DNA of 64,000 nt from Buchnera aphidicola (Pemphigus populi) (GCF_964058935.1 NZ_OZ060372.1:310001-374000); one strand, 5' to 3'. Positions 12,576-25,338 are shown, counted from the stretch's first letter. Notes: generated by a model not told the origin, from the sequence alone. Numbers and translations: made by a program.

Positions 12576-13340
12576 CTATAATTGATTTACAATATCAATA
12601 ATTTTTATAAATTTTTTATAATTTAAAGAAGCCCCTCCTACTAATACACCATCGATATCACGTTCATTTAGTAATACTGATACATTATTTTCATCTACGG
12701 ATCCCCCATATTGCACTAATATTTTTTCAGGATCTATCATCCTATATTTTTTTAAATACGATTTAATACATCTATGTATTTTTTGTATGAGATGTGGTTG
12801 AGCAGTATCACCTGAACCAATGGCCCAAATTGGTTCGTAAGCAATAATGGTATTATTAAATATATGAGGACCCAACATTGAAATAATAGCTTGTAATTGT
12901 CTTATGCATACCTCTTGAGTCTTACCTGATTCTTTTTCTTCCTTATTTTCACCTATGCATAATATTGGTATTAAGTTTGCTTCTTTAATAATTTTAAATT
13001 TTTTTGCAATAATATTATCACTTTCTTTATGATATCTGCGACGTTCAGAATGACCTAAAATAACATAACTAACACCCATATCTTTTAACATATTGACAGA
13101 TATTTCTCCTGTAAATGCACCTTGAAGATTAAAATCTACATTTTGCGCCCCTAAAAAAATATTTTTTTTTAAAAAAAATTGTTGCGCTAAATATAAATAT
13201 ATCACTGGAAAAGCTATTACTATTTTACATAATTTATCTTTTTTTTGATCATGATATGTATTTAATAAATTCAAAAAATTAAAAATACAAGATTTATTAC
13301 CATTTAATTTCCAATTTGCAATAATTAACTTTTTTTTCAT
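12576..13340 (-). CDS. tpiA: Triosephosphate isomerase (TpiA)
   Basis: TIM-barrel enzyme interconverting dihydroxyacetone phosphate and glyceraldehyde-3-phosphate. It is 254 residues (E. coli 255). It opens with IANWKLNGNKS, which carries the catalytic Lys. The electrophile His is in ILGHSERRRYHKE and the base Glu in AYEPIWAIGSGDTAQP. The phosphate-binding VQYGGSVDENN and VGGASL are at the end. It is followed on the minus strand only by the pfkA spacer. Confidence 0.96.
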   Translation of the reverse strand: MKKKLIIANWKLNGNKSCIFNFLNLLNTYHDQKKDKLCKIVIAFPVIYLYLAQQFFLKKNIFLGAQNVDFNLQGAFTGEISVNMLKDMGVSYVILGHSERRRYHKESDNIIAKKFKIIKEANLIPILCIGENKEEKESGKTQEVCIRQLQAIISMLGPHIFNNTIIAYEPIWAIGSGDTAQPHLIQKIHRCIKSYLKKYRMIDPEKILVQYGGSVDENNVSVLLNERDIDGVLVGGASLNYKKFIKIIDIVNQL

Positions 13341-13380
13341 ATTTTAAAATCACCTTTAAAATCCATAGTATTTTATTTTA

Positions 13381-13431
13381 TTAATACAACTAAGTTAAAA
13401 TACTATAATCGTAGCTACTTAGTTGTATTAA
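13381..13431 (-). terminator. Strong hairpin between ihfB and tpiA
   Basis: Perfect 15-bp inverted repeat, arms 13381-13395 and 13417-13431, around a 21-base loop. It lies 38 bases past the ihfB stop and about 40 bases upstream of tpiA. It most likely ends the rpsA-ihfB transcript. It lacks a clean T-run after the stem. Confidence 0.55.
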
Positions 13432-13468
13432 ATAATAGAACATTTATTTATTTATAAATAATAATTAA

Positions 13469-13747
13469 TTATATATTCACTCTATCCCGTAATTGCTTAC
13501 TAGCCTTAAAATAAGGCACATGTGTATTTTCAAGATAAATGATAGTACCTGTCTTTGGGTTTCTACCTGTTCTAGAATGTCGATAATGTAAAGAGAAACT
13601 ACCAAATCCTCTTATTTCTACTCGATTTCCCTGTGTTAATGAAAAAACCATATATTCTAAAATTTCTTTTACTGCTGCATCAATTACCTTTTTTGGAATA
13701 TAAGGTACTGATTTAAAAATTCTTTTAAATAATTCTGATTTTGTCAT
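13469..13747 (-). CDS. ihfB: Integration host factor beta subunit (IhfB)
   Basis: HU/IHF-family DNA-bending protein, which in enterobacteria pairs with IhfA to bend specific sites. It is 92 residues (E. coli 94) and starts [10 protein letters not shown]. The DNA-binding beta-arm region [20 protein letters not shown] contains the Pro that intercalates between base pairs. [11 protein letters not shown] precedes it. It lies directly after rpsA (76 bases), the same order as in E. coli. Confidence 0.95.
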   Translation of the reverse strand: MTKSELFKRIFKSVPYIPKKVIDAAVKEILEYMVFSLTQGNRVEIRGFGSFSLHYRHSRTGRNPKTGTIIYLENTHVPYFKASKQLRDRVNI

Positions 13748-13823
13748 AAATCCTCTAGTAAATATTACTATATATAAGAATCAACTAGAATCCTAAAATA
13801 CTCTTATTTACTAAATAAACCAA

Positions 13824-15506
13824 TTATTCCACATTTTTTGCTGCTTTAAATGCTTCAATCATGGCATTTGAAAAATTCTTGTCTTCTTTTTTTTTATTAA
13901 TATTTAACACTGGTTCCGTTTCTTTTATTATTTCTTTTAATTGAACAGTCAAATAAATTAGTCTATTTTTACGATCAATATTGTTTAATTGAGCTTCTAT
14001 AGAATCTCCAATATGTAATTTAAATTCTTTTTCTGAAGCATGAGTTATAGGAATAGATATATCAGAATGTTTTAAACAACCTTCAACTCCTTCAGATAAC
14101 TTAACAGTAAAAGATTTTTCATCACTTTTAATAATCGTACCATTAATCGTTGATCCTTTTTTATTATTCATAATATAATTTTGAAAAGGATCATCTTTTA
14201 ATTGTTTGATACCTAAAGATATGCGTTCCCGATCTGCATCTACTTGCAATACAACAGCAGAGATTTCTTCTCCTTTTTTATATTCTCGAACAGCTTCATC
14301 TCCAGGAATATTCCAAGAAATATCAGATAAATGAACTAATCCATCGATTCCACCTAACAATCCAATGAATATTCCAAAATCTGTAATAGACTTAATTTTA
14401 CCTTCAACTCGATTACCTTTATTATGTGTTTCAGAAAATTTTTTCCAAGGATTAACTTTGCATTGTTTTAAACCAAGGGAAATACGACGACGCTCTTCAT
14501 CTATATCCAATACCATGACTTCTACTATATTATTGACTTCAACTACTTTAGCAGGATGGATATTTTTATTAGTCCAATCCATTTCTGAGACGTGTACAAG
14601 ACCCTCCACTCCTTCTTCAATCTCGACAAAACATCCATAATCTGTTAAATTGGTTACTCTTCCCTTAATTTTTTTCTCTTCAGGATAACGAGTAGAAATA
14701 GCTATCCATGGATCTTCTCCTAATTGTTTAAGACCTAACGATACTCTGGTTCTTTCTCGATCAAACTTTAAAATTTTTACGTTAATTTCTTCACCGATAC
14801 TTACTATTTCGTTTGGATGTTTAACTCTTTTCCAGGCCATATCTGTGATATGAAGGAGTCCATCAACTCCACCTAAATCTACAAAAGCACCATAATCAGT
14901 AAGATTTTTCACTGTACCTTTAACTTCCATACCTTCTTGCAAGTTTTTTAAAAGATGATCTCGTTCTGCACTATTTTCTGATTCAATAACTGCTCGACGT
15001 GAGACTACAACATTATTTCTTTTTTTATCTAATTTAATTACTTTAAATTCTAATTCTTTTCCTTCTAAATGAACAGTTTCACGAACTGGTCTGATATCAA
15101 CTAAAGATCCAGGTAGAAAAGCTCGAATATCGTTTAGTTCAACCGTAAAACCACCTTTAACTTTACCATTTATTATCCCTAATACTGTATCAGATTTTTC
15201 ATGTGCCTGTTCCAAAATTATCCAAGCTTCATGTCTTTTTGCTTTTTCACGAGATAAAATAGTTTCACCAAATCCATCTTCTATAGCATCCAAAGCGACA
15301 TCCACAACATCACCTAATTTTATTTCTAATTTCCCTTGATGATTTTTAAATTGTTCAATAGGAATTGCTGATTCAGATTTAAGACTTGCATCAACTAATA
15401 CAATATCCTTATCTATAGAAACAACTACTCCTTGAATAATAGAACCTGGTCGAGTTTCAATTTCTTGTAGAGACTCGGTAAATAACTTAGAAAAAGATTC
15501 AGTCAT
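13824..15506 (-). CDS. rpsA: 30S ribosomal protein S1 (RpsA)
   Basis: RNA-binding ribosomal protein that captures mRNA leaders on the 30S subunit. It is 560 residues (E. coli 557). Six S1/OB repeats are readable: two divergent N-terminal ones, then four clear repeats, each with a pattern like [23 protein letters not shown] and a SLGLKQ/SLGIKQ ending. It is in the cmk-rpsA-ihfB order of Enterobacterales. S1 matters more than usual here because many genes lack a good Shine-Dalgarno sequence (inference). Confidence 0.97.
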   Translation of the reverse strand: MTESFSKLFTESLQEIETRPGSIIQGVVVSIDKDIVLVDASLKSESAIPIEQFKNHQGKLEIKLGDVVDVALDAIEDGFGETILSREKAKRHEAWIILEQAHEKSDTVLGIINGKVKGGFTVELNDIRAFLPGSLVDIRPVRETVHLEGKELEFKVIKLDKKRNNVVVSRRAVIESENSAERDHLLKNLQEGMEVKGTVKNLTDYGAFVDLGGVDGLLHITDMAWKRVKHPNEIVSIGEEINVKILKFDRERTRVSLGLKQLGEDPWIAISTRYPEEKKIKGRVTNLTDYGCFVEIEEGVEGLVHVSEMDWTNKNIHPAKVVEVNNIVEVMVLDIDEERRRISLGLKQCKVNPWKKFSETHNKGNRVEGKIKSITDFGIFIGLLGGIDGLVHLSDISWNIPGDEAVREYKKGEEISAVVLQVDADRERISLGIKQLKDDPFQNYIMNNKKGSTINGTIIKSDEKSFTVKLSEGVEGCLKHSDISIPITHASEKEFKLHIGDSIEAQLNNIDRKNRLIYLTVQLKEIIKETEPVLNINKKKEDKNFSNAMIEAFKAAKNVE

Positions 15507-15614
15507 ATTAATAATATTAAAATACTTTTTATAAACGTCGATTTAGCTTCATGCCAAATTAGTGTTATTTGTATGATTTATGATATCCTTATCATAAAAT
15601 TATAATATTAAATT

Positions 15615-16301
15615 TCATGTTAAATTTAATTTAAATTTTTTATATATGAATTGTATGGAAGTATTAAATACTTCTTCAATGCTACTATTAGTAGAATTTA
15701 TTATAATAGCATCTTTTGCTACTAATAAAGGAGAATATAATCTTTTACGATCCCGTTGATCTCGTTCTTTCATATCGAATAAAATCGTATTAAAATTAGC
15801 ATTAATGCCTTTATTATGCAACTCTAGAACACGCCTTTTTACCCTGATATTAATATCAGCATCTAAAAAAAATTTAATCTTAGCATCTGGAAAAATCACT
15901 GTACCCATATCACGTCCATTAGTCACTAAACCTGGAAATCTTCTAAACATTTTTTGTTTATCAAACAATAATTTTCTAATATAAGGTAAAGTAGCAATTT
16001 TTGATGAAAGATTTGCAATATCTTGTAGCATTAATTTTTTTTCTAAAATTTTATTAGAAATAATATTTTTTAGAATATTGTTTTCAAAAAATAAATAAGA
16101 ATTTAAATGTTTTTCAATAATATGAATATTTTTTATACCAATGGAAATTTTATTTTTTAATATAATAAACGATACCAATCTATATATAAAACCAGATTCA
16201 AGAGAATTCCATTTCAACGCTTCAGCAATATTCTTACAAAGAATACTTTTTCCAGCCCCACTAGATCCATCAATTGTAATTACAGGAGCTAGTTTTTTCA
16301 T
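15615..16301 (-). CDS. cmk: Cytidylate kinase (Cmk)
   Basis: Phosphorylates CMP and dCMP using ATP, for nucleotide recycling. It is 228 residues (E. coli 227). The P-loop GSSGAGKSIL is at residues ~12-21. TNGRDMGTVIFPDAKIKFFLDA and RVKRRVLEL form the NMP-binding and LID regions, and RDQRDRKRLYSPL closes the CMP site. It lies upstream of rpsA with a 108-base gap and may share its transcript. Confidence 0.95.
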   Translation of the reverse strand: MKKLAPVITIDGSSGAGKSILCKNIAEALKWNSLESGFIYRLVSFIILKNKISIGIKNIHIIEKHLNSYLFFENNILKNIISNKILEKKLMLQDIANLSSKIATLPYIRKLLFDKQKMFRRFPGLVTNGRDMGTVIFPDAKIKFFLDADINIRVKRRVLELHNKGINANFNTILFDMKERDQRDRKRLYSPLLVAKDAIIINSTNSSIEEVFNTSIQFIYKKFKLNLT

Positions 16302-16448
16302 TGATAATCCTAAGATATATAAGAAAATTTATTTAAGTATTGTACAATAATGAAATAACACTTGATAATAAAAATATTATTGCGTAATAAAATCATTAAA
16401 CTGATTTTTTAATAAATATTCATCACTAACATACAGTAAAATTGTTAA

Positions 16449-17735
16449 TTAAAAACTAATGCTTGATAACATAGGAAAATAGTTAGGAAATGTTTTTGAA
16501 GTACATGTTGGATTTAAAATAGTAACGGAAATATCAGCAAGTGCAATTAAAGAAAAACACATGGCTATTCGATGATCATTATAAGTTTCAATTTTAGCAT
16601 TTAAAAATTTTTTTGGCGGAGAAATAGATATGTAATCTTTTCCTTCTATAATCTCTGCTCCGATTTTTCTTAATTCGGTAGACATTGCGGTTAATCTATC
16701 AGTTTCTTTCACTCTCCAATTATAAATGTTACGAATAACAGTAGTTCCTTTAGCAAATAATGCTACCATGGCTACTGTCATTGCTGAATCAGGTATATGG
16801 TTCATATCTAAATTAATCGCTTTTAAATTATTTTTAGTACATGAAATAAAATCAGATCCCCAATTTATTATAGCTCCCATGGATTTTAATACGTTAGCAA
16901 AATCTATATCTCCTTGTATACTATTTGATCCAATTCCACTTACACATACTGTACCACCTTTTATAGCTGATGCTGCTAAAAAATATGAAGCTGAAGAAGC
17001 ATCTCCTTCTATCCAATACTTTCCAGGAGATCGATATTTTTGATTCCCTTTTATAAAAAAAGTACTATAAGCGTTATTTTTAATATATACGCCAAATAAT
17101 CTTATTATGTTTAAAGTTATGTCTATATAAGGCTTAGAAACTAATTCTCCTTTAACGCAAATTTCTGTATCTAATGGAGCAAAAGGTACTGCCATTAATA
17201 ATGAACTTAAAAATTGACTAGAAATACTCCCATCTATGATCAATTTTCCACCTAAAAAACCTCCTTCAATATTAATAGGAGGGTATCCATCATTCTCACA
17301 ATATTTAATACAAGCTCCACCTTGCCTTAAAGCATCTACCAAATGATCAATAGGCCTTTCTTTCATTCTATTATCACCAGTAAGTATAATGTTATTTTTT
17401 TCTAAAGATAACAAAGAGACTAATGGTCTCATAGCAGTGCCTGCATTTCCTAAAAATAAAGAACATTTTTTTTTAATATTAAATGGTGACCCACGACCAT
17501 ACACCTTACATGTTGTATTATTATTAGACATGATATATTTAATACCTATTTTTTTTAAAGCATTGAGCATATATCTAGTATCGTCACTATCTAATAAGTT
17601 ATTTAAGTATGTATTTCCATCCGCTATAGCAGATAATAATAAAACCCTATTAGAAATACTTTTGGAACCAGGTAACTGTATATTTCCATTAATATAGGTA
17701 ATAGAATTTAAGGTTAAAGAATCCTGAATATTCAA
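16449..17735 (-). CDS. aroA: 5-enolpyruvylshikimate-3-phosphate synthase (AroA)
   Basis: Joins shikimate-3-phosphate with phosphoenolpyruvate in the shikimate pathway, needed to make aromatic amino acids for the host. It is 428 residues (E. coli 427). Family motifs are intact: [16 protein letters not shown] near residue 22, [11 protein letters not shown] near residue 94, [20 protein letters not shown] and the late [11 protein letters not shown]. It follows serC by 52 bases, the classical serC-aroA operon. Confidence 0.96.
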   Translation of the reverse strand: MNIQDSLTLNSITYINGNIQLPGSKSISNRVLLLSAIADGNTYLNNLLDSDDTRYMLNALKKIGIKYIMSNNNTTCKVYGRGSPFNIKKKCSLFLGNAGTAMRPLVSLLSLEKNNIILTGDNRMKERPIDHLVDALRQGGACIKYCENDGYPPINIEGGFLGGKLIIDGSISSQFLSSLLMAVPFAPLDTEICVKGELVSKPYIDITLNIIRLFGVYIKNNAYSTFFIKGNQKYRSPGKYWIEGDASSASYFLAASAIKGGTVCVSGIGSNSIQGDIDFANVLKSMGAIINWGSDFISCTKNNLKAINLDMNHIPDSAMTVAMVALFAKGTTVIRNIYNWRVKETDRLTAMSTELRKIGAEIIEGKDYISISPPKKFLNAKIETYNDHRIAMCFSLIALADISVTILNPTCTSKTFPNYFPMLSSISF

Positions 17736-17787
17736 AATAATCTCCGTATAATTAAATTAATATTTAAATTCAATACTGTAAAAGTAA

Positions 17788-18873
17788 TTAGACATATTTA
17801 TCTTCAAAGTCAATCATAAATTTTGCTAATTTTTCAACTCCTTCTATTGGCATGGCATTATAAATAGATGCTCTAAAACCTCCTACTATGCAATGTCCTT
17901 TTAAAGCATGTAAACCGTTATCATAAGATTCTTTTAAAAACAAATTATTTAAATTATTATTTAACAATTGAAACGTAACATTTGTATTAGACCGATTAAT
18001 ATTGTTTATATTATTAATATATAAATTGCTATTATCTATTGTTTTATATAATAAATCTGCTTTATTGTTATTTATTTCTTGAATTTTTTTAATACCACCT
18101 ATATTCTTTAACCATTTAAAAATTAATCCAGAGATGTACCAGGAAAAAGTTGGAGGAGTGTTAAACATCGAATTATTATTCGATAATATTTGATAATTTA
18201 ATATAGAAGGTGCAATATTATTATTTTTTAATAAATCATCTCGAATGATGACTAATGTTATTCCAGCTATTCCAATATTTTTTTGTGCACTAGCATAAAT
18301 AAGACCATATTTTTTTATATTAATAATCCGAGATAAAATCATTGAAGAAAAATCACCTATAATGATCTTATCATCAAAACTAGGTTCTTCATAAATAGCA
18401 ATACCATCAATAGTTTCATTTGGACAATAATGAATATACGCAGATTGTGACGATATTTTCCAATCATATATAGATAAAATAGCGTTTGTTTTATTAAATT
18501 TTTTTCTAATATTAATAACATTAGGTGTGCAATATTTTTCTGCCTCTATACGCGCAGCTTGAGACCAATAACCACTCTCTATGTAATCAGGGTTACAACT
18601 AGATTGATTTAATAAATTTACAGGAATAGCAGAAAATTGGCCTCGAGCTCCTCCTTGACAAAATAATACTTTATAATTAGATGGAATTTCTAGCAACTCC
18701 CTTAAATCTTCTTCAGTTTCTCTTACGAATCTAAGAAAATACTCACTACGATGACTGATTTCCATTACTGATGTACCCAATCCTTTCCAATTACATAAAT
18801 CTTGCTTTATTCGATTCATTACTGGAATCGGCAACATTGCTGGACCTGCACTAAAATTATAAATTTTTTCCAT
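17788..18873 (-). CDS. serC: Phosphoserine aminotransferase (SerC)
   Basis: PLP enzyme making 3-phosphoserine (and, in the B6 pathway, 4-phosphohydroxythreonine) with glutamate as amino donor. It is 361 residues (E. coli 362). It starts MEKIYNFSAGPAMLP. CQGGARGQFSAIP and GDFSSMILSR frame the cofactor site, and YASAQKNIGIAG holds the PLP-binding Lys. GFRASIYNAMPIEGVEKL is the usual C-terminal motif. It is the first gene of serC-aroA. Confidence 0.96.
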   Translation of the reverse strand: MEKIYNFSAGPAMLPIPVMNRIKQDLCNWKGLGTSVMEISHRSEYFLRFVRETEEDLRELLEIPSNYKVLFCQGGARGQFSAIPVNLLNQSSCNPDYIESGYWSQAARIEAEKYCTPNVINIRKKFNKTNAILSIYDWKISSQSAYIHYCPNETIDGIAIYEEPSFDDKIIIGDFSSMILSRIINIKKYGLIYASAQKNIGIAGITLVIIRDDLLKNNNIAPSILNYQILSNNNSMFNTPPTFSWYISGLIFKWLKNIGGIKKIQEINNNKADLLYKTIDNSNLYINNINNINRSNTNVTFQLLNNNLNNLFLKESYDNGLHALKGHCIVGGFRASIYNAMPIEGVEKLAKFMIDFEDKYV

Positions 18874-19163
18874 TATTTTTATCTCTTTTTTAAATTTATA
18901 ATTTTTACATTAAATAAAAATTTATACATACATACATTTAAAGAAAAAAAGTTTTTATTACAACCTATTATATTGATTTAATTAAATTAATGGTCATCAA
19001 TAGAGTTAATTATTATTATTATTAATAATAAATACGTATTATTATGAATATTATTTACAATAAAATTATTAATGTAGAATTTAAAATAAAGTTTTTCTCA
19101 AATAAAATTATTATTTTTAATATATATTAAATATTTCATATATATCATTAGTTCAACGTGATA

Positions 19164-20459
19164 CTAAGAGATAAATTCTAAACCATTCATATAAGGAACT
19201 CTTAACACTTCAGGTATTTCAATGACACCATGATCACACTGATAGTTTTCTAAAACCGCTGCTAATGTTCGTCCTATAGCTAATCCCGAACCATTGACAG
19301 TATGAATAAAATAATTTTTTTTATCTTTATTGCTATAAAAACGCGCTTTAATACGACGAGCTTGAAAATCTGACATATTAGAACATGAAGAAATTTCTCG
19401 ATAAATATTTTGACTTGGAAACCATACTTCTAAATCATATGTTTTAGTTGCAGCAAAACCTATATCTCCTGAACATAACAATACTTTTCTATATGGTAAT
19501 TTTAATAACTGTAGTACTTTTTCTGCATGATTAGTTAATTCTTCTAATGTTTCCATAGATTTATTAGGATGCGCAATTTGAACGATTTCTACTTTATCAA
19601 ATTGATGCATACGGATCAAACCTCTAGTGTCTTTTCCATAAGAAGCGGACTCTGAACGAAAACAAGGGGTAAGAGAAGTTATTTTGATAGGTAATTCTTT
19701 TTCTTTTAAAATTGTATTTTGTACTAAATTAGTCAATGGCACTTCTGCAGTTGGTATCAACACATAATTTTCTTGGTTACTTTTTTCAGATAAATAGTTT
19801 GTGTAAAATAAATCATCACTAAATTTAGGTAACTGACCAGTGCCATATAAACTTTTACGATTAACTAAATATGGTACATTAGTTTCTATATATCCATGTT
19901 TTTTTGTGTGTAAATCTAACATAAATTGACCTAGAGCACGATGTAACAAAGCAATTTTCCCTTTCATAATTACAAATCTAGATCCAGATACTTTTGCTGC
20001 TGTACTCCAATCAAAACCATTTAAATGGTTCCCTAAATCAACATGATCTTTAACAAAAAAATTATATCTTTTTATCTTCCCCCATCGCAGGATTTCTTTG
20101 TTATTCATAGATACCATACCATCAGGTATATCATTATCAGGTATGTTAGGTAAGTCTATTAAAAAATTATCAAGTTGTTTCTTTAATTTATCAAATTCTA
20201 ATTTAGCGATACTTAAATCTTGATTGATTTTGTTCACTTTCTCTATTAATAATTGCATATCTTTGTGTATATGTTTTTTTTGTCCAATTAATTTTGACAA
20301 TTTATTGCGATTAAATTGTAATCTTTCAGTTTTTATTTGTGATGCTTTTCTTTTTTCCTCCATAGATAAAAATTTTTTTACATCTAAAAGAAAACCGCGT
20401 CGTGCTAATTTTTTAGCAATTAATTGAGGTTCATTGCGTAATAGATTATAATCAAGCAT
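19164..20459 (-). CDS. serS: Seryl-tRNA synthetase (SerS)
   Basis: Charges tRNA-Ser with serine. It is 431 residues (E. coli 430). An N-terminal helical hairpin (residues ~30-100) grips the long variable arm of tRNA-Ser. The class II catalytic core follows, with motif 2 ([17 protein letters not shown]) and motif 3 ([18 protein letters not shown]). It stands alone between long AT spacers. One of its substrates, tRNA-Ser(UGA), is also in this window. Confidence 0.96.
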   Translation of the reverse strand: MLDYNLLRNEPQLIAKKLARRGFLLDVKKFLSMEEKRKASQIKTERLQFNRNKLSKLIGQKKHIHKDMQLLIEKVNKINQDLSIAKLEFDKLKKQLDNFLIDLPNIPDNDIPDGMVSMNNKEILRWGKIKRYNFFVKDHVDLGNHLNGFDWSTAAKVSGSRFVIMKGKIALLHRALGQFMLDLHTKKHGYIETNVPYLVNRKSLYGTGQLPKFSDDLFYTNYLSEKSNQENYVLIPTAEVPLTNLVQNTILKEKELPIKITSLTPCFRSESASYGKDTRGLIRMHQFDKVEIVQIAHPNKSMETLEELTNHAEKVLQLLKLPYRKVLLCSGDIGFAATKTYDLEVWFPSQNIYREISSCSNMSDFQARRIKARFYSNKDKKNYFIHTVNGSGLAIGRTLAAVLENYQCDHGVIEIPEVLRVPYMNGLEFIS

Positions 20460-20918
20460 AATATATTTTAGTATGTGTATATTATATTAATAACAGTGAG
20501 TATTTTTTATAATTAAATATTAATCTAATCATTATTCGTAATATAGACGAATTATTTTATTGATATATGTCATATATATCATGATTTTCTGTATATAATA
20601 ATTTTAATATGTTAAATTATTTATTTTATTTTAAATTTATCTTTAAAAAGAAAATAATATGATAAAATTTCATATATTAATTTAATAATTAAAATATTTT
20701 TAATAATTGATTTTTAAAATAATTTATTAAATAGATTTCAATAAAAATTCCTAATGTATAAAATAATTAGCAAGGAAATCAACTTATTAATTCGTAAATA
20801 TTAATTTTTGATTAATAAACTATAATAATATCATAAACCATATATTGTAATTTGTTCCTTTTATGGTTACTATGAAATAAAAATATAATATCTTATATGT
20901 ATAAAAATGATAGCATAA
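20460..20918. other. Divergent serS/trxB spacer
   Basis: About 460 bases separating two divergent genes. I found no open frame, tRNA or hairpin with G/C content. In E. coli rarA, lolA, ftsK and lrp lie between serS and trxB; no remnant of them is readable here. Confidence 0.45.
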
Positions 20919-21884
<966 letters not shown>

Positions 21885-22037
21885 TTTATTGCCTAAAATT
21901 ATTATAAAATGGAACATATATTCTGCATAAAAATATTAAAGAAAATTATATGTACATATAAATATTATAATTTAGTTTGGTATATTGTATATAAAATATA
22001 TTTATGTTAAATAATTTTAATATCTTTGCTATATCAA

Positions 22038-22066
22038 TAGCACTTTATTATTAATATTAAGTGCTA
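22038..22066. other. Stem-loop in the trxB-infA spacer
   Basis: Inverted repeat TAGCACTT / AAGTGCTA (8 bp) with a 13-base loop. It lies ~155 bases after trxB and ~110 bases before infA. It could end the trxB message or sit in the infA leader. There is no T-run after it on the plus strand. Confidence 0.4.
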
Positions 22067-22174
22067 AAAAATATTAATTTAAAATATATTCTTATATAGT
22101 GTTATATATATTATAATTGATTTCATATTTTTATAAATCAGCAAAAACTATCAAAATTAAATTTAGAGAATTCA

Positions 22175-22393
22175 ATGACAAAAGAAGAAAATATAGAAAT
22201 GCAAGGTGTTGTAATCGATACATTACCAAACACCACATTTCGAGTAGAATTAGAGAACACACATATTATTATTGCTCATATATCAGGAAAAATGAGAAAA
22301 AATTATATTCGTATATTAACTGGAGATAAAGTTACGGTAGAACTTACTCCATACGATCTTAGTAAAGGTAGAATTATATTTAGAAGCAGATAA
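22175..22393 (+). CDS. infA: Translation initiation factor IF-1 (InfA)
   Basis: OB-fold factor that occupies the 30S A site during initiation. It is 72 residues, exactly the E. coli length. The sequence runs [13 protein letters not shown], then [20 protein letters not shown], and ends [13 protein letters not shown], nearly identical to enterobacterial IF-1. A competing open frame from 22117 in another register codes for nothing recognisable. Confidence 0.97.
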   Translation: MTKEENIEMQGVVIDTLPNTTFRVELENTHIIIAHISGKMRKNYIRILTGDKVTVELTPYDLSKGRIIFRSR

Positions 22394-22739
22394 TAATCAA
22401 TTCTCTTTATGGTATTTATAAAGTTATTATTTTTTATAATAATGTTATTCTTTTAAAGGAAATGTTTATTTTAAAAATAATTAATATATTTACTCTCTAA
22501 GAGTTATCTTATAAATAACATAAAAAATAATATAGATTGTTATTTTTTTATTTTTTAAATAAATTATATTCTTATACTTATTTTTAATAAAAATATTGTT
22601 TATTTTATAATTGATCTAGTTTTAAAATAAGTAAGATCCTCTAGACTATATTATAAAAATTTTTAAAATATTTAAAATTATAAAAATAGCATAATTTTTT
22701 ATATAAAAAAAGAAAGTATATTTGTATTAAAGGAAAATA
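22394..22739. other. infA-aspS spacer
   Basis: About 345 A/T-rich bases with no gene that I can read. AAAGGAAAATA just before 22740 is the aspS ribosome site. Confidence 0.45.
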
Positions 22740-24512
22740 ATGAGAACGAAATATTGTGGAGAATTAAGATTATCAGATATTGATAAAAAAGTAATTCTGT
22801 GCGGTTGGGTTAATAAAAGTCGTATGTTTGGAAATATTCTTTTTATTGATATGCGTGATCAAGAAGGTATTATTCAAATTTTTTTTGATTCCAAAACAAT
22901 ATGTTTTCAAGATGCTTTAAGGCTTAAAAATGAATTTTGTATCCAAGTAAAAGGCATAGTTCGAGAAAGAGAAAAGAAAAACAAAAATCCTAATTTAAAT
23001 ACTGGAGATATAGAAGTATTTGCATATCAATTAATAATTATAAATACCTCTGATATTTTACCTATAGATTACAAAAAAAATAATACCGAAGAACTACGTT
23101 TAAAATATAGGTATTTAGATCTTCGTAGATCTGATATGATAGAAAAAATTAAAATAAGAAATCATATCTATTATATCGTAAGATCTTTTATGAAAAAAAA
23201 TAGATTTTTAGAAATTGAAACACCTATATTAACAAAACCAACACCTGAAGGTGCTAGAGATTATTTAATACCTAGTCGTGTACATCCAGAAAAATTTTAT
23301 GCATTACCTCAGTCTCCTCAATTATTTAAACAATTATTAATGATTTCAGGAATTGATCGATATTACCAAATCACAAAATGTTTTCGAGATGAGGATCTAC
23401 GTTCTGATAGACAACCTGAATTCACACAAATCGACGTCGAAATGTCTTTTATTAATCCCATAAAATTGCGTAATATTATGGAAAAATTAATACGTAAACT
23501 ATGGATAAAAATAAAAAAAATAGATTTAAAAAAATTTCCTATAATAACCTTTAACGAGTCTTTACAACGTTTTGGTTCTGATAAACCAGACTTAAGAAAT
23601 CCAATTGAATTAACGGATATTGCTGATATATTAGCATGTGATAATCATTCTATATTTTCAAAATACATAAATAATGATAATTATCGAATAGCAGTTTTAT
23701 GTATTCCTGGAGGGAATATATTAAGCCGAAAAAAAATAAATTCATATATAAGTTTCGTAAAAAAGTATGGAGCACAAAGCTTAATCGATATTAAAATTAA
23801 CAATATAGAATTAGAGAAAAAAGGTATGCAAGGTTCAATTGTTAATTGTTTAAATATAAAAACATTAAAAAAAATAATAAAAAGAACATCAGCAAAAAAT
23901 ACAGATTTACTATTATTAATGGCAGATAAAAAATATATAGTTAATAAAGCATTAGGTGCTTTACGATTAAAAATAGGAAATGATACCAATATTACTAAAA
24001 AGTTGAGTTGGAAACCATTATGGATAGTTGATTTTCCTATGTTTAAAAAACATAAATCAGGTAGCTTTTCTTCCATACATCATCCTTTTACAGCTCCTAA
24101 AAACATGTCCATCGAAAAAATAAAGGAAAAACCAGAATTAGCAATTGCTAATTCTTACGATATGATTATTAATGGATATGAAGTAGGAGGTGGTTCAGTA
24201 AGAAATTATACTAAAAAAATGCAAAAAACCGTTTTTGAAATTCTTGGTATGAATTCTGCTATTCAAAAAGAAAAATTTGGTTTTCTTATTGATGCATTGG
24301 GTTATGGAGCACCTCCTCATGCAGGTATCGCTTTTGGATTAGATAGATTGACAATGCTTTTGACCGATAGTAATCATATTAGAGACGTAATTGCTTTTCC
24401 AAAAACCACTTCAGCATCTTGTCTTATGACCAACGCTCCAAGTAACATTGATATGAATATTCTAAAAGAATTATATATTGATATCAAAAAAAACAATAAA
24501 AAATTTTTATAA
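22740..24512 (+). CDS. aspS: Aspartyl-tRNA synthetase (AspS)
   Basis: Class II synthetase charging tRNA-Asp. It is 590 residues, the same as E. coli. The N-terminal OB anticodon domain (CGWVNKSRMFGNILFIDMRD) is followed by the catalytic core with motif 2 (CFRDEDLRSDRQPEFTQID). A bacterial GAD insertion (residues ~290-420) and motif 3 (GIAFGLDRLTMLL) follow. AAAGGA is positioned correctly before the ATG. yebC follows after 24 bases. Confidence 0.96.
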   Translation: MRTKYCGELRLSDIDKKVILCGWVNKSRMFGNILFIDMRDQEGIIQIFFDSKTICFQDALRLKNEFCIQVKGIVREREKKNKNPNLNTGDIEVFAYQLIIINTSDILPIDYKKNNTEELRLKYRYLDLRRSDMIEKIKIRNHIYYIVRSFMKKNRFLEIETPILTKPTPEGARDYLIPSRVHPEKFYALPQSPQLFKQLLMISGIDRYYQITKCFRDEDLRSDRQPEFTQIDVEMSFINPIKLRNIMEKLIRKLWIKIKKIDLKKFPIITFNESLQRFGSDKPDLRNPIELTDIADILACDNHSIFSKYINNDNYRIAVLCIPGGNILSRKKINSYISFVKKYGAQSLIDIKINNIELEKKGMQGSIVNCLNIKTLKKIIKRTSAKNTDLLLLMADKKYIVNKALGALRLKIGNDTNITKKLSWKPLWIVDFPMFKKHKSGSFSSIHHPFTAPKNMSIEKIKEKPELAIANSYDMIINGYEVGGGSVRNYTKKMQKTVFEILGMNSAIQKEKFGFLIDALGYGAPPHAGIAFGLDRLTMLLTDSNHIRDVIAFPKTTSASCLMTNAPSNIDMNILKELYIDIKKNNKKFL

Positions 24513-24536
24513 GAATGATTTAGAGAATAATAAAAA

Positions 24537-25268
24537 ATGGCAGGACATAGCAAATGGGCTAATACGAAACATCGTAAGGCTGCTCAAGATTTCAAAAAAA
24601 GTAAAATTTTTACAAAAATAATTAAAGAACTTATCGTTGCCTCTAAATCCGGAGGAGAAAATCCCGACACAAATCCAAATTTACGTACTATTATAGAAAA
24701 AGCTCTGAATTATAACATGTCTCGAAATACTATAAAAAAAACTATTAGTAAAAATATATCTATTGCTAAAAACTCTGATTTTAAAAAAACCCAATACGGA
24801 ATATTTGGTAAAAAAGGAATAGCTATTATGTTAGATTGTTTAAGTAATAACAAAAATAGAACTGTTTCCGATATACGTTACATCTGTTCTAAATTTAATT
24901 TTAATTTAGTACCTATTGCATCTGTAAATCATATTTTTAAAAAACAAAGAGCAATTTTTTATTTAAAAAAACTTGACATTTTAAAAATAAAAAATATATC
25001 CATACAATATGGTGCTGAATATATTTTTAATCACAATACTCAATATGTTAAAGTAATTTCTGATATAAATTCGTTAAATATTGTTAAAAAAAAACTGAGC
25101 TCCATTAATATCAAACCCAGTTATACAGAATTATTCGTCTCCCCTTATGTTTTTCTTAGTTTAAATAAAGAAGAAAATATTATTTTTAGTAAATTCATTA
25201 AAAAATTAAAAAATAATGCAGACATTAAAAACATTTATCATAATTTAAAAATAATTAATACTGAATAA
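24537..25268 (+). CDS. yebC: YebC/TACO1-family protein
   Basis: Small three-domain protein of the YebC/TACO1 family, associated with translation of difficult peptide stretches and described earlier as a DNA-binding regulator. It is 243 residues (E. coli 246). The N-terminus MAGHSKWANTKHRKAAQD is the family signature, followed by KIFTKIIKELIVASKSGG and PNLRTIIEKAL. The C-terminal half is much more diverged and lysine-rich than the N-terminal half. It is probably co-transcribed with aspS. Confidence 0.94.
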   Translation: MAGHSKWANTKHRKAAQDFKKSKIFTKIIKELIVASKSGGENPDTNPNLRTIIEKALNYNMSRNTIKKTISKNISIAKNSDFKKTQYGIFGKKGIAIMLDCLSNNKNRTVSDIRYICSKFNFNLVPIASVNHIFKKQRAIFYLKKLDILKIKNISIQYGAEYIFNHNTQYVKVISDINSLNIVKKKLSSINIKPSYTELFVSPYVFLSLNKEENIIFSKFIKKLKNNADIKNIYHNLKIINTE

Positions 25269-25338
25269 AATAAAAAATATAATTTTATTACAAATAAATA
25301 TTATTTATATAAAAAAATAAAAACTAATACATGTGTAC

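Noticed and set aside
14365-14640. Open frame antisense to rpsA, and similar antisense frames over aroA, aspS, flgH, fabD and others
   Set aside because: They mirror strong genes on the opposite strand and show no homology or start signals of their own.
22117-22329. 70-codon plus-strand frame overlapping infA
   Set aside because: It overlaps infA in another register; infA is nearly identical to its homologue and explains the region.
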